64,000 nt of DNA, taken from NCBI GenBank assembly GCA_027064425.1, contig JAMOPO010000015.1, forward strand, positions 365,959-429,958. Reading direction: 5' to 3'. The notes below the pieces were generated by a model. That model saw only the letters and a list, made by a program, of their open reading frames with translations. It was not told where the DNA came from and ran no database searches. The position numbers and the translations under genes are program-made. Shown here piece after piece: positions 34,008-42,351 of the stretch. How positions within the stretch are numbered: the stretch's first letter is position 1; every line of letters starts with the position of its first letter. The stretch comes from Methanobacteriota archaeon. Lineage in GTDB: Archaea > JAADCQ01 > Methanopyri > Methanopyrales > Methanopyraceae.

Positions 34008-34771
34008 AGGTGGGCGTGATCGGAGGGACCGGGTTCCGTCCCGGCCATCCCGAGGGCACCCGCACGGTCAACACCCCTTACGGCCGCGTCCGGGTCGAGA
34101 TCACCCGGCTGGGCGATCGCCGAATCTACTTCATCAACAGGCACGGCCGCGGCCACACCCAGCCACCGCACCGCATCGAGTACCGGGCCATTATCTGGGC
34201 GATGAGGGAGGTCGGCGTCGAGCGAATCCTCGCCACCAACTCGGTCGGCGTGATCAACGCGGACGAGTATGAGCCCGGCGATTTAGTCCTCCCCGTCGAC
34301 TTCTTGGACTTCACCAAGAACCGCCCCACGACCTTCTACGACGATAAGGTCGTGCACGTGGACGTGACCGAGCCCTACTGCCCGGAGCTCCGGCGGGCGA
34401 TCAAGGAGGCGGCCGACGAGCTCGGGATCGAGGTCAAGGAGGGAGCGGTGTACGTAGCGACCGAGGGCCCCCGGTTCGAGACGCCCGCCGAGATCCGCGC
34501 CTTCGCCAAGCTCGGCGGCGATATAGTGGGGATGACGGGATTCCCGGAGGTCGTGCTCGCCCGGGAGCTCGAGCTGTGCTACGCGACCGTCTGCATCTGC
34601 ACCAACTACGCTGCCGGGGTGGACGAGCGGCGCAGGACCGTGGACGAGGTGTTCGAGCTGGTCGAGCGCGTGCGGCCTAAGGTGGTGGAGCTGATCGAGA
34701 CCGCGATCGACCACGTCCCCGACGAGCGGAACTGTCCCTGCGCCCGCGCGCTGGAGGGTGCCGAGGTATGA
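34004..34771 (+). CDS. S-methyl-5'-thioinosine / 6-oxopurine nucleoside phosphorylase (PNP/MTAP family)
   Basis: A 255-residue trimeric-type purine nucleoside phosphorylase. VGVIGGTGFRPG is the phosphate loop; FINRHGRGHTQPPHRIEYRA, ATNSVGVIN and EGPRFETPAEI are the catalytic and base-site blocks. GMTGFPEVVLARELEL resembles the methanogen enzyme that uses methylthioinosine rather than methylthioadenosine. Annotated as MTIP by that similarity; MTAP is the alternative. Confidence 0.85.
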   Translation: MKVGVIGGTGFRPGHPEGTRTVNTPYGRVRVEITRLGDRRIYFINRHGRGHTQPPHRIEYRAIIWAMREVGVERILATNSVGVINADEYEPGDLVLPVDFLDFTKNRPTTFYDDKVVHVDVTEPYCPELRRAIKEAADELGIEVKEGAVYVATEGPRFETPAEIRAFAKLGGDIVGMTGFPEVVLARELELCYATVCICTNYAAGVDERRRTVDEVFELVERVRPKVVELIETAIDHVPDERNCPCARALEGAEV

Positions 34772-35040
34772 GCGAGGAGAGGCCCGAGGAGCAGCTCGAG
34801 TCGCTGAAGCTGATCCCGGAGGACTACAAGGTCCGCCCACTGGCGCTCCGATACCTGAAGCGGCTGGAGGACGACTACCCCGACATCCTGGAGGACGTCG
34901 TCAAGGAGGCGCTGAGGATCGCCAAGGAAGAGGGACACCACGAGGTCAGGGCCGAGACGTTGAGGAAGGCGTACGCCAAGGTGAAAGGGATTAGCCTGAA
35001 GGAGGCCAAGCGGGAGTTCTTCCCGAAAGCGCTTAAGTAG
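34768..35040 (+). CDS. Small helical protein of unknown function
   Basis: A 90-residue, all-helical protein overlapping the phosphorylase gene by 4 bp (ATGA). The pattern YPDILEDVVKEALRIAKEEG followed by HHEVRAETLRKAYAKVKG is reminiscent of small helix-strand-helix domains (histone-fold or PCP_red-like) but is not enough to assign. The C-terminus is basic. A canonical histone is excluded because the typical loop motifs are missing. Confidence 0.6.
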   Translation: MSEERPEEQLESLKLIPEDYKVRPLALRYLKRLEDDYPDILEDVVKEALRIAKEEGHHEVRAETLRKAYAKVKGISLKEAKREFFPKALK

Positions 35041-35058
35041 GCGGGCGCCGGGCCGTCC

Positions 35059-35124
35059 ACCGGCCCGGGATTCGGCGGCCCGCCGGAGAACGATGACGGC
35101 GGGCGGAACCCGCCCGGTACATCC
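35059..35124 (+). ncRNA. Candidate H/ACA box guide sRNA
   Basis: The stretch folds as a single H/ACA-type hairpin. The lower stem is ACCGG-CC-CGGG with CCCG-C-CCGGT. The open pocket is ATTCGGCG on the 5' side and GGAA on the 3' side. The upper stem GCCCGCCG/CGGCGGGC is capped by GAGAACGATGA, which resembles a K-loop that binds L7Ae. ACA (35119-35121) lies 3 nt from the end, 10 nt after the pocket. All parts are at canonical distances. A second independent stem-loop follows at 35127-35178. Confidence 0.55.
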
Positions 35125-35224
35125 AGCCGGCGGGGCGGAGGCGGCCGGTCATACCGGCCGACCGTGACCGCCCCGTCCTTTGGGCCGGGCACAGCCCGGT
35201 CCTCACGCTGATTCTGCCGGATCC
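35125..35224 (+). other. Non-coding region with two further strong hairpins
   Basis: No protein frame. GGGGCGG...CCGCCCC encloses GGCCGGT-CAT-ACCGGCC (35142-35158) with an asymmetric internal loop. A separate 9-bp hairpin lies further on (GGGCCGGGC, triloop ACA, GCCCGGTCC; about 35182-35202). Together with the H/ACA candidate this makes the 185-bp gap look like an RNA gene region. No ACA or C/D boxes fit the two extra hairpins. Confidence 0.4.
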
Positions 35225-35587
35225 TCAAAACGTGAGCAGGTCCGCCGCGTCCTCTAGCTCCTCTCGGCACTCATCGCACGCCACCCGGCCGGTCACGCTC
35301 ACCACGTCGTACCCAGACGGTGCCAGCCGGGCGTAGTACACGTTCGGCTTGTCCTCCAGGATCCTCCTGGCGGCCGACCTCACCAGCTCCTTGATCTTAG
35401 GCCCGAACACTTCCACGTCCTCCTTGACCAGGTTCCTGGTCTCCAGCGAGACGCCGACGCACCCGCAGGGCATCGCGAAGACCGTCAGCTGGAGCACCCC
35501 GACGGGCTTCCCCAGCAGGCTCGACAGGTTGGACTCGACCTGCTTCCGCACCTTAACCAGACTCGACGGACGCAGCCCGGGCGGCAT
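35225..35587 (-). CDS. Conserved-looking protein of unknown function
   Basis: A 120-residue protein with a central alpha/beta core (LGKPVGVLQLTVFAMPCGCVG), a CGC motif near residue 41 and a CDEC pair near 103. No family recognised. Its start overlaps the 3' end of the U32 gene by 35 bp, so the two are co-transcribed; a link between them is inferred only from this. Confidence 0.5.
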   Translation of the reverse strand: MPPGLRPSSLVKVRKQVESNLSSLLGKPVGVLQLTVFAMPCGCVGVSLETRNLVKEDVEVFGPKIKELVRSAARRILEDKPNVYYARLAPSGYDVVSVTGRVACDECREELEDAADLLTF

Positions 35588-36569
35588 CGGCCAGTCCGCC
35601 CCGGAACCTTACGGCTCGTTCGGCCACCTCCTCGCAGAACCCGCACTCCGAGCACCGCTGGTCGCATCGACCCGCGCGCTCCAGCAGCCCGTCCAGCTCC
35701 CCGTTGTCCAGGTAGATCAGGTGCCGGAGCGTCGTCGGACAGTCCAGGATGTCGAGCAGGTTCCCGTCGTACTCGCGCCGGAGGTACGCCTCCACCGCGC
35801 GCTTGATCCATCGGATCGAGTTCGCCCTGCCCGCGATCTTGAACGTCTCCACGCCCAGCCTCCGGTACTCGTCCAGGTCCTCCGGTCGCACGAAGGGCTG
35901 CTGGACGAGCAGCACCGGGTTGTTCACGCGCTCCGAGACGCACCGGACGTAGTACGAGTCCTCGGTGACGCCCGCCCCGGCCCTGGTCGCGTGGGAGAAC
36001 AGGCAGAAGTGGTACGGCCGGTAGGGGCAGTCCGGCAGGCAGCCCTCGTTCACGATGACTCGAAGCCGGGCGGAGACCTCGCTCGCGATGGCCTCAATCA
36101 CGTCCAGTCGCCGGTTAACGTTCGTGTCCAGGGTGATCTCGTCCACGCCCAGCTCGTCGTAGTACCGGGCCCGCTGGGGTGTGTTCACCTCCGAGATGCA
36201 TGAAACGGACACGCGGAACCCGCGCTCGACGGCGCGCTGGATCAGGAGCGGGTCCGACAGCACGAGACGCTCCACGCCGACGTCGTCGAGCTCGGAGAGC
36301 GTGCGCTCGAACTCCGAGAACCCGTCCCTGCTGGAGATTACCTCGGCCGTGCAGAGCGGGTTCATCACGACCTCCAGGTCGACGTCGTGCGAGTCGCACG
36401 TCTCGGCCACGGTCTCGACCGTGTCCACGTCCACTTGGACGACGGTCGCCCGGCCGGTGCCCAGGCTGGGGAGGCCCATGTAGACTCGGGTGACCTCGGA
36501 CTCGTCGGAGAACCAGCCCAGGAGACGCTCGGTGGCGTCAGGGTCGCCCGGGGTGGGGATCGAGAACAC
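35553..36569 (-). CDS. U32 peptidase-family (UbiU/UbiV-like) Fe-S protein
   Basis: A 338-residue TIM-barrel protein of the U32 group. VIVNEGCLPDCPYRPYHFCLFSH and YYVRCVSER supply the four cysteines that bind [4Fe-4S] in U32 relatives such as UbiU/V and TrhP. The C-terminal CSECGFCEE adds a further Cys set. U32 members are mostly hydroxylases or RNA-modifying enzymes; the substrate here is unknown. Confidence 0.75.
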   Translation of the reverse strand: MFSIPTPGDPDATERLLGWFSDESEVTRVYMGLPSLGTGRATVVQVDVDTVETVAETCDSHDVDLEVVMNPLCTAEVISSRDGFSEFERTLSELDDVGVERLVLSDPLLIQRAVERGFRVSVSCISEVNTPQRARYYDELGVDEITLDTNVNRRLDVIEAIASEVSARLRVIVNEGCLPDCPYRPYHFCLFSHATRAGAGVTEDSYYVRCVSERVNNPVLLVQQPFVRPEDLDEYRRLGVETFKIAGRANSIRWIKRAVEAYLRREYDGNLLDILDCPTTLRHLIYLDNGELDGLLERAGRCDQRCSECGFCEEVAERAVRFRGGLADAARAASVESG

Positions 36570-36620
36570 GAGGTGCCCCTCGTGCGCCGGTGGGTGGCGA
36601 AACGTTCAAGTGGGCTGTTT

Positions 36621-36632
36621 GTTTCCGGAAAC
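36621..36632. promoter_or_regulatory. Perfect palindrome GTTTCCGGAAAC between U32 and hcgB genes
   Basis: This 12-bp palindrome lies in the 89-bp gap between the U32 gene start and the hcgB stop, 52 bp upstream of the U32 start. It could be an operator. A near copy (GTTCCGGAAAC) occurs at about 16767, just after another gene. Confidence 0.3.
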
Positions 36633-36658
36633 GGGTCTTGGTATCAACAAGTGAGTCT

Positions 36659-37135
36659 TCACTCCGCTTCCCTCATACCCAGCCGCTCGAGCGCCCGCCG
36701 GACCTCCCGTTTCATCGCCTCGCGGACGGGCAGCCCGTGCAGCACGTGGGGAGGAGAGAGGGCGGCCGTCAGGATCCGGCACCGGTCGTCCACGAAGACG
36801 GTCATCGCTCCGGAGCCCGGGGCGCCGAGGCGGCCCCGCGCGATCACGACGTCGGCGTCCGAGGTTTGGACGCCCAGCAGAGCCTTGAAGAGGGCGGGGC
36901 ATGGGGTCGCGTCCGCCATCTCGGTGGGCACCTTGTGCATCTCCGCCTCCGGGAGCCCGAAGGCGCTCAGGACCTCGTTAACCGCCTCGAGCTTCTCCCG
37001 GTTGGAGGTGACCACGGCGATCCGGGCGGACCGCAGCCGCTCGCGGATGGCTCGGACCTCCTCCTCACGGTCACCCCGCCGGCGGCCCTCGCTCGACTCC
37101 CGGACGGCGCGGAGCAAGAGCTCGCCGAGGCTCAA
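36659..37135 (-). CDS. hcgB: HcgB, guanylyltransferase of [Fe]-hydrogenase cofactor synthesis
   Basis: A 158-residue DUF3236/HcgB protein. The family block VVIARGRLGAPGSGAMTVF followed by ILTAALSPPHVLHGLP is clear, as is VVTSNREKLEAVNEVL. HcgB joins a GMP to the pyridinol precursor to make guanylylpyridinol. It is the last gene of the minus-strand hmd-hcg run and overlaps hcgG by 4 bp. Confidence 0.92.
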   Translation of the reverse strand: MSLGELLLRAVRESSEGRRRGDREEEVRAIRERLRSARIAVVTSNREKLEAVNEVLSAFGLPEAEMHKVPTEMADATPCPALFKALLGVQTSDADVVIARGRLGAPGSGAMTVFVDDRCRILTAALSPPHVLHGLPVREAMKREVRRALERLGMREAE

Positions 37136-38667
37136 CAGACCGGCTTGGCCCCCGTCTTCTCCGCGAGCGCCCGCGCCACCCCGGGCATCACCGCGGTCAC
37201 CAGGGCCTCGTCCGCCTCCTCCACGGCCCGCTTGTCGTCACCCATCATCCCGTGCACGGTCGCGTCCAGCTCCTCGTTGAGCAGCCTCACCGTGACTCGC
37301 TCCACCCACGCGTCCGGGTCGCTGATGAGGATCTCCGAGACTCCGGCCTCGTCCAGCGCCTTGGCGAGTCCCCAGGCCGGGAACCGGCCGCCCAGGAGGG
37401 CCACCGTCTCTCCCTCCACCTCCCGGGCGATCTCCTCCACGCTCCTGACCTCGGACTCAAGCTCCCGGGCCCGGCCGGATCGCAGGGCGGCGACCCAGTG
37501 AGCGTCGCCGATGGGGATGCCGGCAACGTCGTTCGGGTAGAGCAGCTCCTCACCGAGCATCAGGGAGGCGCGAACGATGCCGTCAAGCTCCTCCCAGCCG
37601 GCCGGGACGCTGGTCTGACCGTACCGGCGCCCGAAGACGCGCCGCATGATCGCGAAGACCTTGGGCAGGCCGAAGTTACCTCGGCGAGCGGTGCCGGGCT
37701 CGTAACCGACCATGTACCCGTGATGATTCTTCGGGAACCCGGACAGGGCCCCGTTCAGCCCCGCCTGCAGGCCCGCGACGAGCTCGTCCTCGTAGGCCCC
37801 GTTCGTGATCACCACCTTGCCCGGGACGAGGATCCTGGCGGCGACAACGGCCCTCCGGAAGGCCGTCAGACGGTCGTCGGCGCGGTTGAAGGGTCCTCCC
37901 TCGATGGCGAGGTAGTCGACCTCCAGCTCCTCGATCGCCGCGCGGAGCCCGTCCGCCAGGTCGTCCTCGCCGTCGCCCACGTGCAGAATGGCGCCGGTGC
38001 CGGCCCCGACCTCCCGCGCCGTCTCCACCACCTCCCGCATCTCCTCGAGCGGGGCGGCGTGCCCCTCCGCGTCCTGGCCGCCCTCCCCCGTGACGTTGAC
38101 GCACACGGAGGAGGCGACCTCGAGCCACTCACGCAGCTCTTCCTCCTGCTCGCGCTCCTTATCCAGCAGCCGGCGGTGGATCCGGCCGCGGGGGCACTCC
38201 TTGAAGGGCGGTCCCTGAAGGTAGCACGTGCCCTCGCACGCGGTGATGTCCTTGGGGAACCGCATCGGACCGTTCGCGCCGATGTGGTCCACGTCGACGG
38301 GCACTCGGACGCTGTTCACGAGGCGGCGGAAGAGCTCGATCGGCCGCATACCCTCGCGCTCGGCGGCGTCGGCCACGGCGTAGGCGCACACGTGCAGGCA
38401 CATGCCCATGCGGTCGGTCAGCTCGGCGTTCGCCAGAATGGTGTCCGGGCTGTAGTCGGAGGCGCACGGACCCACGGCGATCTCGATCAGGTCGCAGCCG
38501 ATCGGGAAGGTACGGAGGTTGTCCCCGAGCGCCTCCAGCTCGCGGTCCGAGAGCTCGCATAGGTCCGTCACGAGCTCGTCCACGTCGATCTTGCCCTCGT
38601 AGGCCATCCGCTTCAGCTCGAGTGCTGCATCGAGAGACTCGCACGCCTCTCTAAGCAGGTCAAGCAA
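37132..38667 (-). CDS. hcgG: HcgG, [Fe]-hydrogenase cofactor biosynthesis protein
   Basis: A 511-residue protein at the hcgG position of the cluster. The Cys motif CEGTCYLQGPPFKECPRGR near residue 143 and several further conserved Cys/His residues (MCLHVCAYAV; GFPKNHHGYMVGYEPG) fit an Fe-S enzyme. Published work assigns HcgG, with HcgA, to radical-SAM chemistry in FeGP-cofactor synthesis. The end of hcgA overlaps its start by 55 bp, so the true start may be later. Confidence 0.85.
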   Translation of the reverse strand: MLDLLREACESLDAALELKRMAYEGKIDVDELVTDLCELSDRELEALGDNLRTFPIGCDLIEIAVGPCASDYSPDTILANAELTDRMGMCLHVCAYAVADAAEREGMRPIELFRRLVNSVRVPVDVDHIGANGPMRFPKDITACEGTCYLQGPPFKECPRGRIHRRLLDKEREQEEELREWLEVASSVCVNVTGEGGQDAEGHAAPLEEMREVVETAREVGAGTGAILHVGDGEDDLADGLRAAIEELEVDYLAIEGGPFNRADDRLTAFRRAVVAARILVPGKVVITNGAYEDELVAGLQAGLNGALSGFPKNHHGYMVGYEPGTARRGNFGLPKVFAIMRRVFGRRYGQTSVPAGWEELDGIVRASLMLGEELLYPNDVAGIPIGDAHWVAALRSGRARELESEVRSVEEIAREVEGETVALLGGRFPAWGLAKALDEAGVSEILISDPDAWVERVTVRLLNEELDATVHGMMGDDKRAVEEADEALVTAVMPGVARALAEKTGAKPVC

Positions 38668-39692
38668 GCCTCCCTACCCTCCTCAACGCTTAGTACGGGC
38701 TTGAGACCGGCGTCCTCGATGAGCTCGATTACCCGGTCGAGGTTGCCCGTGCGCGGGCTCCCCACGCCCTTAACCTCGTGCGGATGGTTGTCCGGGATGA
38801 CCGTCGCGAGGTTGTCCGCCCCCGCCATCAGGGCCACCTGCACCTCCTCGGGACCGATCGTCGGGGTCGGTGCGGTGATCATCAGGTCCGGGTACATCAG
38901 CCGGGCCACCGCCATCACCCGAGCCTGCTCCAGGAGCGGGCACCTCGGGTGATCCTCCATCGGGGTCCCGCGGTACGGGTTGAACCCCATGATCGGGATC
39001 TCCATGAGCGTCTCGAACCGGGCCAGGAACCGCAGGTGCCGGGCCCGATCCTCGCGGGACTCCCCGATGCCCACGAGGAGTCCACTCGAGAGGCCGATCC
39101 CGTGCTCGCACACGAGCTCGCAGACCCGGATCCGAGCGTCCAGGTCGTCGCCTGGCTTCAGGCGCTCGAAGAGCTCCCGGTTGATCGTCTCGAGATTGCA
39201 GCAGACGGTCTCCACGCCCAGCTCCCGAAGCTCCCGGACCGTCTCACGGGACAGGTCGTGGCCGAAGTTGATCAGGACGAGGAGGTCCGTGTTCTCTTTC
39301 ACCGCCCTCGCCGCCATGACGGCGAGCCGACCACCGTCACCCCGGTACGCGCCCGAGCAGCTCACGCGCGGGATGCCGGCCTCCTCGATCGCCTGGGCGG
39401 CCTCGGCCACCTCCTCGTAGGATCGTGTGAAGGGTCGGTCGTAGCCCTCCGGCGAGGCGCCGGCCGCGAACCCGCAGAACGCGCATCTAGGGCGGACCTT
39501 GCACTCGTTCGTCACGTGAACGGTGGACGTCAGCATCACCCGCTCGCCTCGGTGCTGTAGCCGCTCCTCGAAGGCGGTACGGAACAGGTCGTGAACGCGC
39601 GGACCCTTCGCGGAGAGCAGCCGCACTATCGCCTCCTCGTCGGCCTGGTGGCGGTCAGTCCGCACCTCGCGCAGGGCCCGCTTGAACCTCAA
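38613..39692 (-). CDS. hcgA: HcgA, radical SAM protein of [Fe]-hydrogenase cofactor synthesis
   Basis: A 359-residue BioB-like radical-SAM protein. The cluster motif is CKVRPRCAFC, i.e. CX5CX2C rather than the canonical CX3CX2C, which is diagnostic of HcgA. The BioB-like barrel includes CSGAYRGDGG, VCCNLETINRELF and GLLVGIGESREDRARH. It builds the pyridinol ring of the FeGP cofactor. It overlaps hcgD by 38 bp upstream and hcgG by 55 bp downstream. Confidence 0.92.
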   Translation of the reverse strand: MRFKRALREVRTDRHQADEEAIVRLLSAKGPRVHDLFRTAFEERLQHRGERVMLTSTVHVTNECKVRPRCAFCGFAAGASPEGYDRPFTRSYEEVAEAAQAIEEAGIPRVSCSGAYRGDGGRLAVMAARAVKENTDLLVLINFGHDLSRETVRELRELGVETVCCNLETINRELFERLKPGDDLDARIRVCELVCEHGIGLSSGLLVGIGESREDRARHLRFLARFETLMEIPIMGFNPYRGTPMEDHPRCPLLEQARVMAVARLMYPDLMITAPTPTIGPEEVQVALMAGADNLATVIPDNHPHEVKGVGSPRTGNLDRVIELIEDAGLKPVLSVEEGREACLTCLERRASLSMQHSS

Positions 39693-40374
39693 CCTCGGTC
39701 CCCCAGGGGCAGCGTGGGTCGACCAGCTCGACCTCGACCGGGAGCCGCTCGTCCAGCTCGCGTCGCAGCTCCCGGAGCCCGGGCAGCTCGGTGGCGGCGT
39801 GGGTGGCGTCCACGCAGCTCACGCCCAGAAGCCGGGCTCGGAGCGCCACGTGGTGGGTCAGGTCCCCGGACACGACCACGCGGGCGCCGACCTCCGCCGC
39901 CAGCTCCACGAAGTCGGGCTTTGACAGGCCGAAGCCGGGGACGACGAGGACCCGGGACGCGTCGACCGTGGTCCTCACCACGCGCAGCTCCGGCGGTTCG
40001 AGCTCCGCCACCCGGTCCAGCAGCTCGGGCAGGGTGCCGTCGAACGAGCCCACCGCGGCGAGGTCGTGGGGGCGCTCGACGTCCTTCAGGCCGAGGAACT
40101 CGGCCAGGGCGGTGGCCCCGCTGACGGCGTCCCAATTGGAGTGGCAGACGATGATCGGGAAGCGGGCGTCCCGGAGCGGCTCCGGGACGGGGTGGTGGGA
40201 CACGACGAGCGTGGACTCGGGGATCCTGCGGGCGAGGTCGGGGAGGAGGTCCAGGCAGACCAGGACACGCTCGATCTCCTGGGACTCAGACCCGTTAACG
40301 AGGCCCACCTCGTCCCCCTCCACGGCGCGGTCGAAGGGGGCGAGCTCGTCGAGGAGGTCCAGGACTTCGCCCAC
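39655..40374 (-). CDS. hcgD: HcgD, NIF3-like protein of [Fe]-hydrogenase cofactor synthesis
   Basis: A 239-residue NIF3-family protein. The metal-site residues lie in VVSHHPVPEPL, ICHSNWDAVSG and VVVSGDLTHHVALRARLLG. HcgD is thought to supply or chaperone iron for the FeGP cofactor. GTG at 40374 is preferred, one base after the hcgC stop; the longer frame is Ser-rich and lies inside hcgC. Confidence 0.9.
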   Translation of the reverse strand: MGEVLDLLDELAPFDRAVEGDEVGLVNGSESQEIERVLVCLDLLPDLARRIPESTLVVSHHPVPEPLRDARFPIIVCHSNWDAVSGATALAEFLGLKDVERPHDLAAVGSFDGTLPELLDRVAELEPPELRVVRTTVDASRVLVVPGFGLSKPDFVELAAEVGARVVVSGDLTHHVALRARLLGVSCVDATHAATELPGLRELRRELDERLPVEVELVDPRCPWGTEVEVQAGPARGAD

Positions 40375-40375
40375 G

Positions 40376-41137
40376 CTAACTGCGCTCTCGGACCTCGAAC
40401 ATGAGCTCATCCAGGACTTCCCCGAGCACCTCGTCCGGGTCCACGGCTCCCTGAAGCTGGGAGACGGTCACCGCGGGTCGCTCCTTGGCCCGCTCGACAC
40501 CCTCCTCGGGGCGCTTGTAAACGAAGGTCCAGCGCTCCAGGTTGACGATCCCGGGGATCGCGTACAGGACGCCGTAGTGCCGCTCCAGCCGGTTGGCCGC
40601 CTCCCGCACGACCCGGATGGAGAGGGAGAACGTGCCGGAGGTCTTGACCTCGAACGGGGCGTCCATGAGCCGGAGCTCGTAGGACTCGACGCCGGCCTCC
40701 AGCCGCTCCTCGGTCTCGTTATGCTCCTCCACGCGCGGGTCGTTGAGCGTGCCCTCCGGGTTCTCCACGACGAGGATCTCGGGCTCGAGTCGCCGGAGCG
40801 TGCGCGGATCCACGCCGCCCAGCCCGGTAAAGTCGAGGACCACGTCGTACCGGCCCGGAGGCGGGATGCGGGCGGCCCGGAAGCGGACCTCGTCCGGGAG
40901 CAGATCCTCGACCACGGGCTCGGGATCGAGCACGGTTACGTCGTGGCCTTCCTCAACCAGAAGCTCGGACACGAAGACGCCGGTGAGGTAGCCGCCAAGA
41001 ACGAGCACCCGGGCGTCCTCGGGGACGACCTCGAGGACCTCCTCGGCCTTAAGGTAGCCGATCTCCTTGACGACGTCCCAGAACGGTCGCGAGGCCACGG
41101 TTTCGGTGAGGTCCGTGATACCGCGCTCGCCTCGCAA
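40376..41137 (-). CDS. hcgC: HcgC, pyridinol C3-methyltransferase of cofactor synthesis
   Basis: A 253-residue DUF1188/HcgC protein: GITDLTETVASRPFWDVVKEIGYL at the N-terminus (in part TETVASRPFWDVVKEIGYL), Rossmann loop VLVLGGYLTGVFVSELL, and VVLDFTGLGGVDP. HcgC methylates the pyridinol ring using SAM. A TATA-like element lies upstream, in the gap after hmd, so the hcg genes may have a promoter of their own. Confidence 0.9.
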   Translation of the reverse strand: MRGERGITDLTETVASRPFWDVVKEIGYLKAEEVLEVVPEDARVLVLGGYLTGVFVSELLVEEGHDVTVLDPEPVVEDLLPDEVRFRAARIPPPGRYDVVLDFTGLGGVDPRTLRRLEPEILVVENPEGTLNDPRVEEHNETEERLEAGVESYELRLMDAPFEVKTSGTFSLSIRVVREAANRLERHYGVLYAIPGIVNLERWTFVYKRPEEGVERAKERPAVTVSQLQGAVDPDEVLGEVLDELMFEVRERS

Positions 41138-41164
41138 GCGCCGCCCCGGGCGGAGGTAGGGTTG

Positions 41165-41180
41165 GGGGGATAAAAAGCGG
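41165..41180 (-). promoter_or_regulatory. T-rich terminator of hmd / TATA element of the hcg operon
   Basis: Just after the hmd stop the minus strand reads CCGCTTTTTATCCCCCC. This T-tract can end hmd transcription, while CTTTTTATCC is also positioned about 30 bp upstream of hcgC as a TATA-like element. It may allow hmd to be expressed in excess over the hcg enzymes. Confidence 0.45.
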
Positions 41181-42257
41181 TTACTCGGCCTTCTTGGAGT
41201 ACTCCTCGAGGACCTTCAGCGCCTTCGGCAGCAGGTCGGACTCCGCCAGCGGGCCGAAGTTCATGGAGTCGGCGGTGTTCGTCAGCGCGGCCGGGTCCAG
41301 ACCCTCCTCTAGCTTGTCCAGGCCCTGCTCCTCCATGTACTTCGCCATCATCTTCAGCGCCTCGGCGGCCATGTTCTGCGTGAAGTCCACCGGCGCGCCC
41401 AGCTGCTCGGTGCACGCGTCCCGGAACGTCAGCAGCGCGGCGTAGACGATGGCGGTCACCGCGCTCGCCATGTCGCACACCGGGCCCAGCAGGTAGCCCG
41501 GGACCTTGAACGCCAGCCCGCGAGCCTTCTTACCCAGCTCGTAGACCGCGTCCACGACCTCCTCGTCCGCGTAACCCTCCGCCACGAACACCTGACCCTT
41601 GTGCTCCGGCACGGTCGCCGGGTGGTAGGACGTCACCTGCAGGTCGTCGCGGCCCAGGTCCTCGAACATCTCCTTGAACTGCCGCGTCGGGATCGTGCAC
41701 GTGTTGGCGACCACGCACTCCTCCGGGATGTCGTCAACGATCCTCTTGAAGATCTTCGGCTGGACGCCGCCCTTCGGCAGCCACGAGATGATCAGGTCCG
41801 CGTCCTCCACGGCCTCGGAGTCGTCCGTCGTGATCTCGATCTTCAGCTTGTCCTCCATCTCCTCCGGCGTCAGGAAGTGGATCGCGCCCTCGGGCGGCTT
41901 AGGCACGTCGTCGGCGATGTCGTTCACGTAGTCCCGGATCTTCGGCATCACGTCCTCCGGATCGCCCTCCAGGTGCGCCTCGATGAACTCGTCCAGGTCG
42001 ACGCCGCAGTCCTCCTCGATGTCCACGACGGTGAACCCATCCTCCTCGAACACCGGGTCCGAGACGATGACCTCGTCCACGCCGGCCAGGTGCTTGAGCT
42101 CGACCGCGTACGTGATGCTCGAGTGCGTCAGCGCGGCCTCCTTGATGCCCGTCTCGTCCGCGACCTCACACGCGCGCTTGAACGTCGTGATGCCCGTCGC
42201 CGCGTGCGTTCGCCAGCAGCCCGCGCCCAGAATGGCAACCTTCTCGAACTCGACCAT
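41181..42257 (-). CDS. hmd: H2-forming methylene-H4MPT dehydrogenase ([Fe]-hydrogenase)
   Basis: A 358-residue Hmd. It begins EKVAILGAGCWRTHAATGIT, the Rossmann loop that binds the FeGP cofactor, and has the cofactor cysteine in ANTCTIPTRQF (Cys187 from the ATG, equivalent to Cys176 of the M. jannaschii enzyme), TSYHPATVPE, and GPVCDMASAVTAIVYA in the C-terminal intersubunit domain. Hmd reduces methenyl-H4MPT with H2 without nickel. ATG at 42257 is preferred to an in-frame GTG three codons earlier. Confidence 0.98.
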   Translation of the reverse strand: MVEFEKVAILGAGCWRTHAATGITTFKRACEVADETGIKEAALTHSSITYAVELKHLAGVDEVIVSDPVFEEDGFTVVDIEEDCGVDLDEFIEAHLEGDPEDVMPKIRDYVNDIADDVPKPPEGAIHFLTPEEMEDKLKIEITTDDSEAVEDADLIISWLPKGGVQPKIFKRIVDDIPEECVVANTCTIPTRQFKEMFEDLGRDDLQVTSYHPATVPEHKGQVFVAEGYADEEVVDAVYELGKKARGLAFKVPGYLLGPVCDMASAVTAIVYAALLTFRDACTEQLGAPVDFTQNMAAEALKMMAKYMEEQGLDKLEEGLDPAALTNTADSMNFGPLAESDLLPKALKVLEEYSKKAE

Positions 42258-42317
42258 CCTGCCCACCCCGTCCGGGTCCCGACCGGAACTCGCGTTTTAG
42301 CGTATCGACCAGGGTCA

Positions 42318-42341
42318 AGGCTGAAAAGGCTAAAAGGGGTG
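42318..42341. promoter_or_regulatory. Divergent promoter region of hmd and the UPF0254 gene
   Basis: AAGGCTGAAAAGGCTAAAAGG contains a near-direct repeat (GGCTGAAAA/GGCTAAAAG) and the A-rich TATA-like element for the plus-strand gene about 18-25 bp downstream. On the other strand, the hmd promoter is probably the TTTTAGCG patch near 42300. Confidence 0.4.
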
Positions 42342-42351
42342 GTACGCGCGC

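Noticed and set aside
34768-35040. Archaeal histone gene
   Set aside because: The length and helices are suggestive, but the loop motifs of histone folds are missing.
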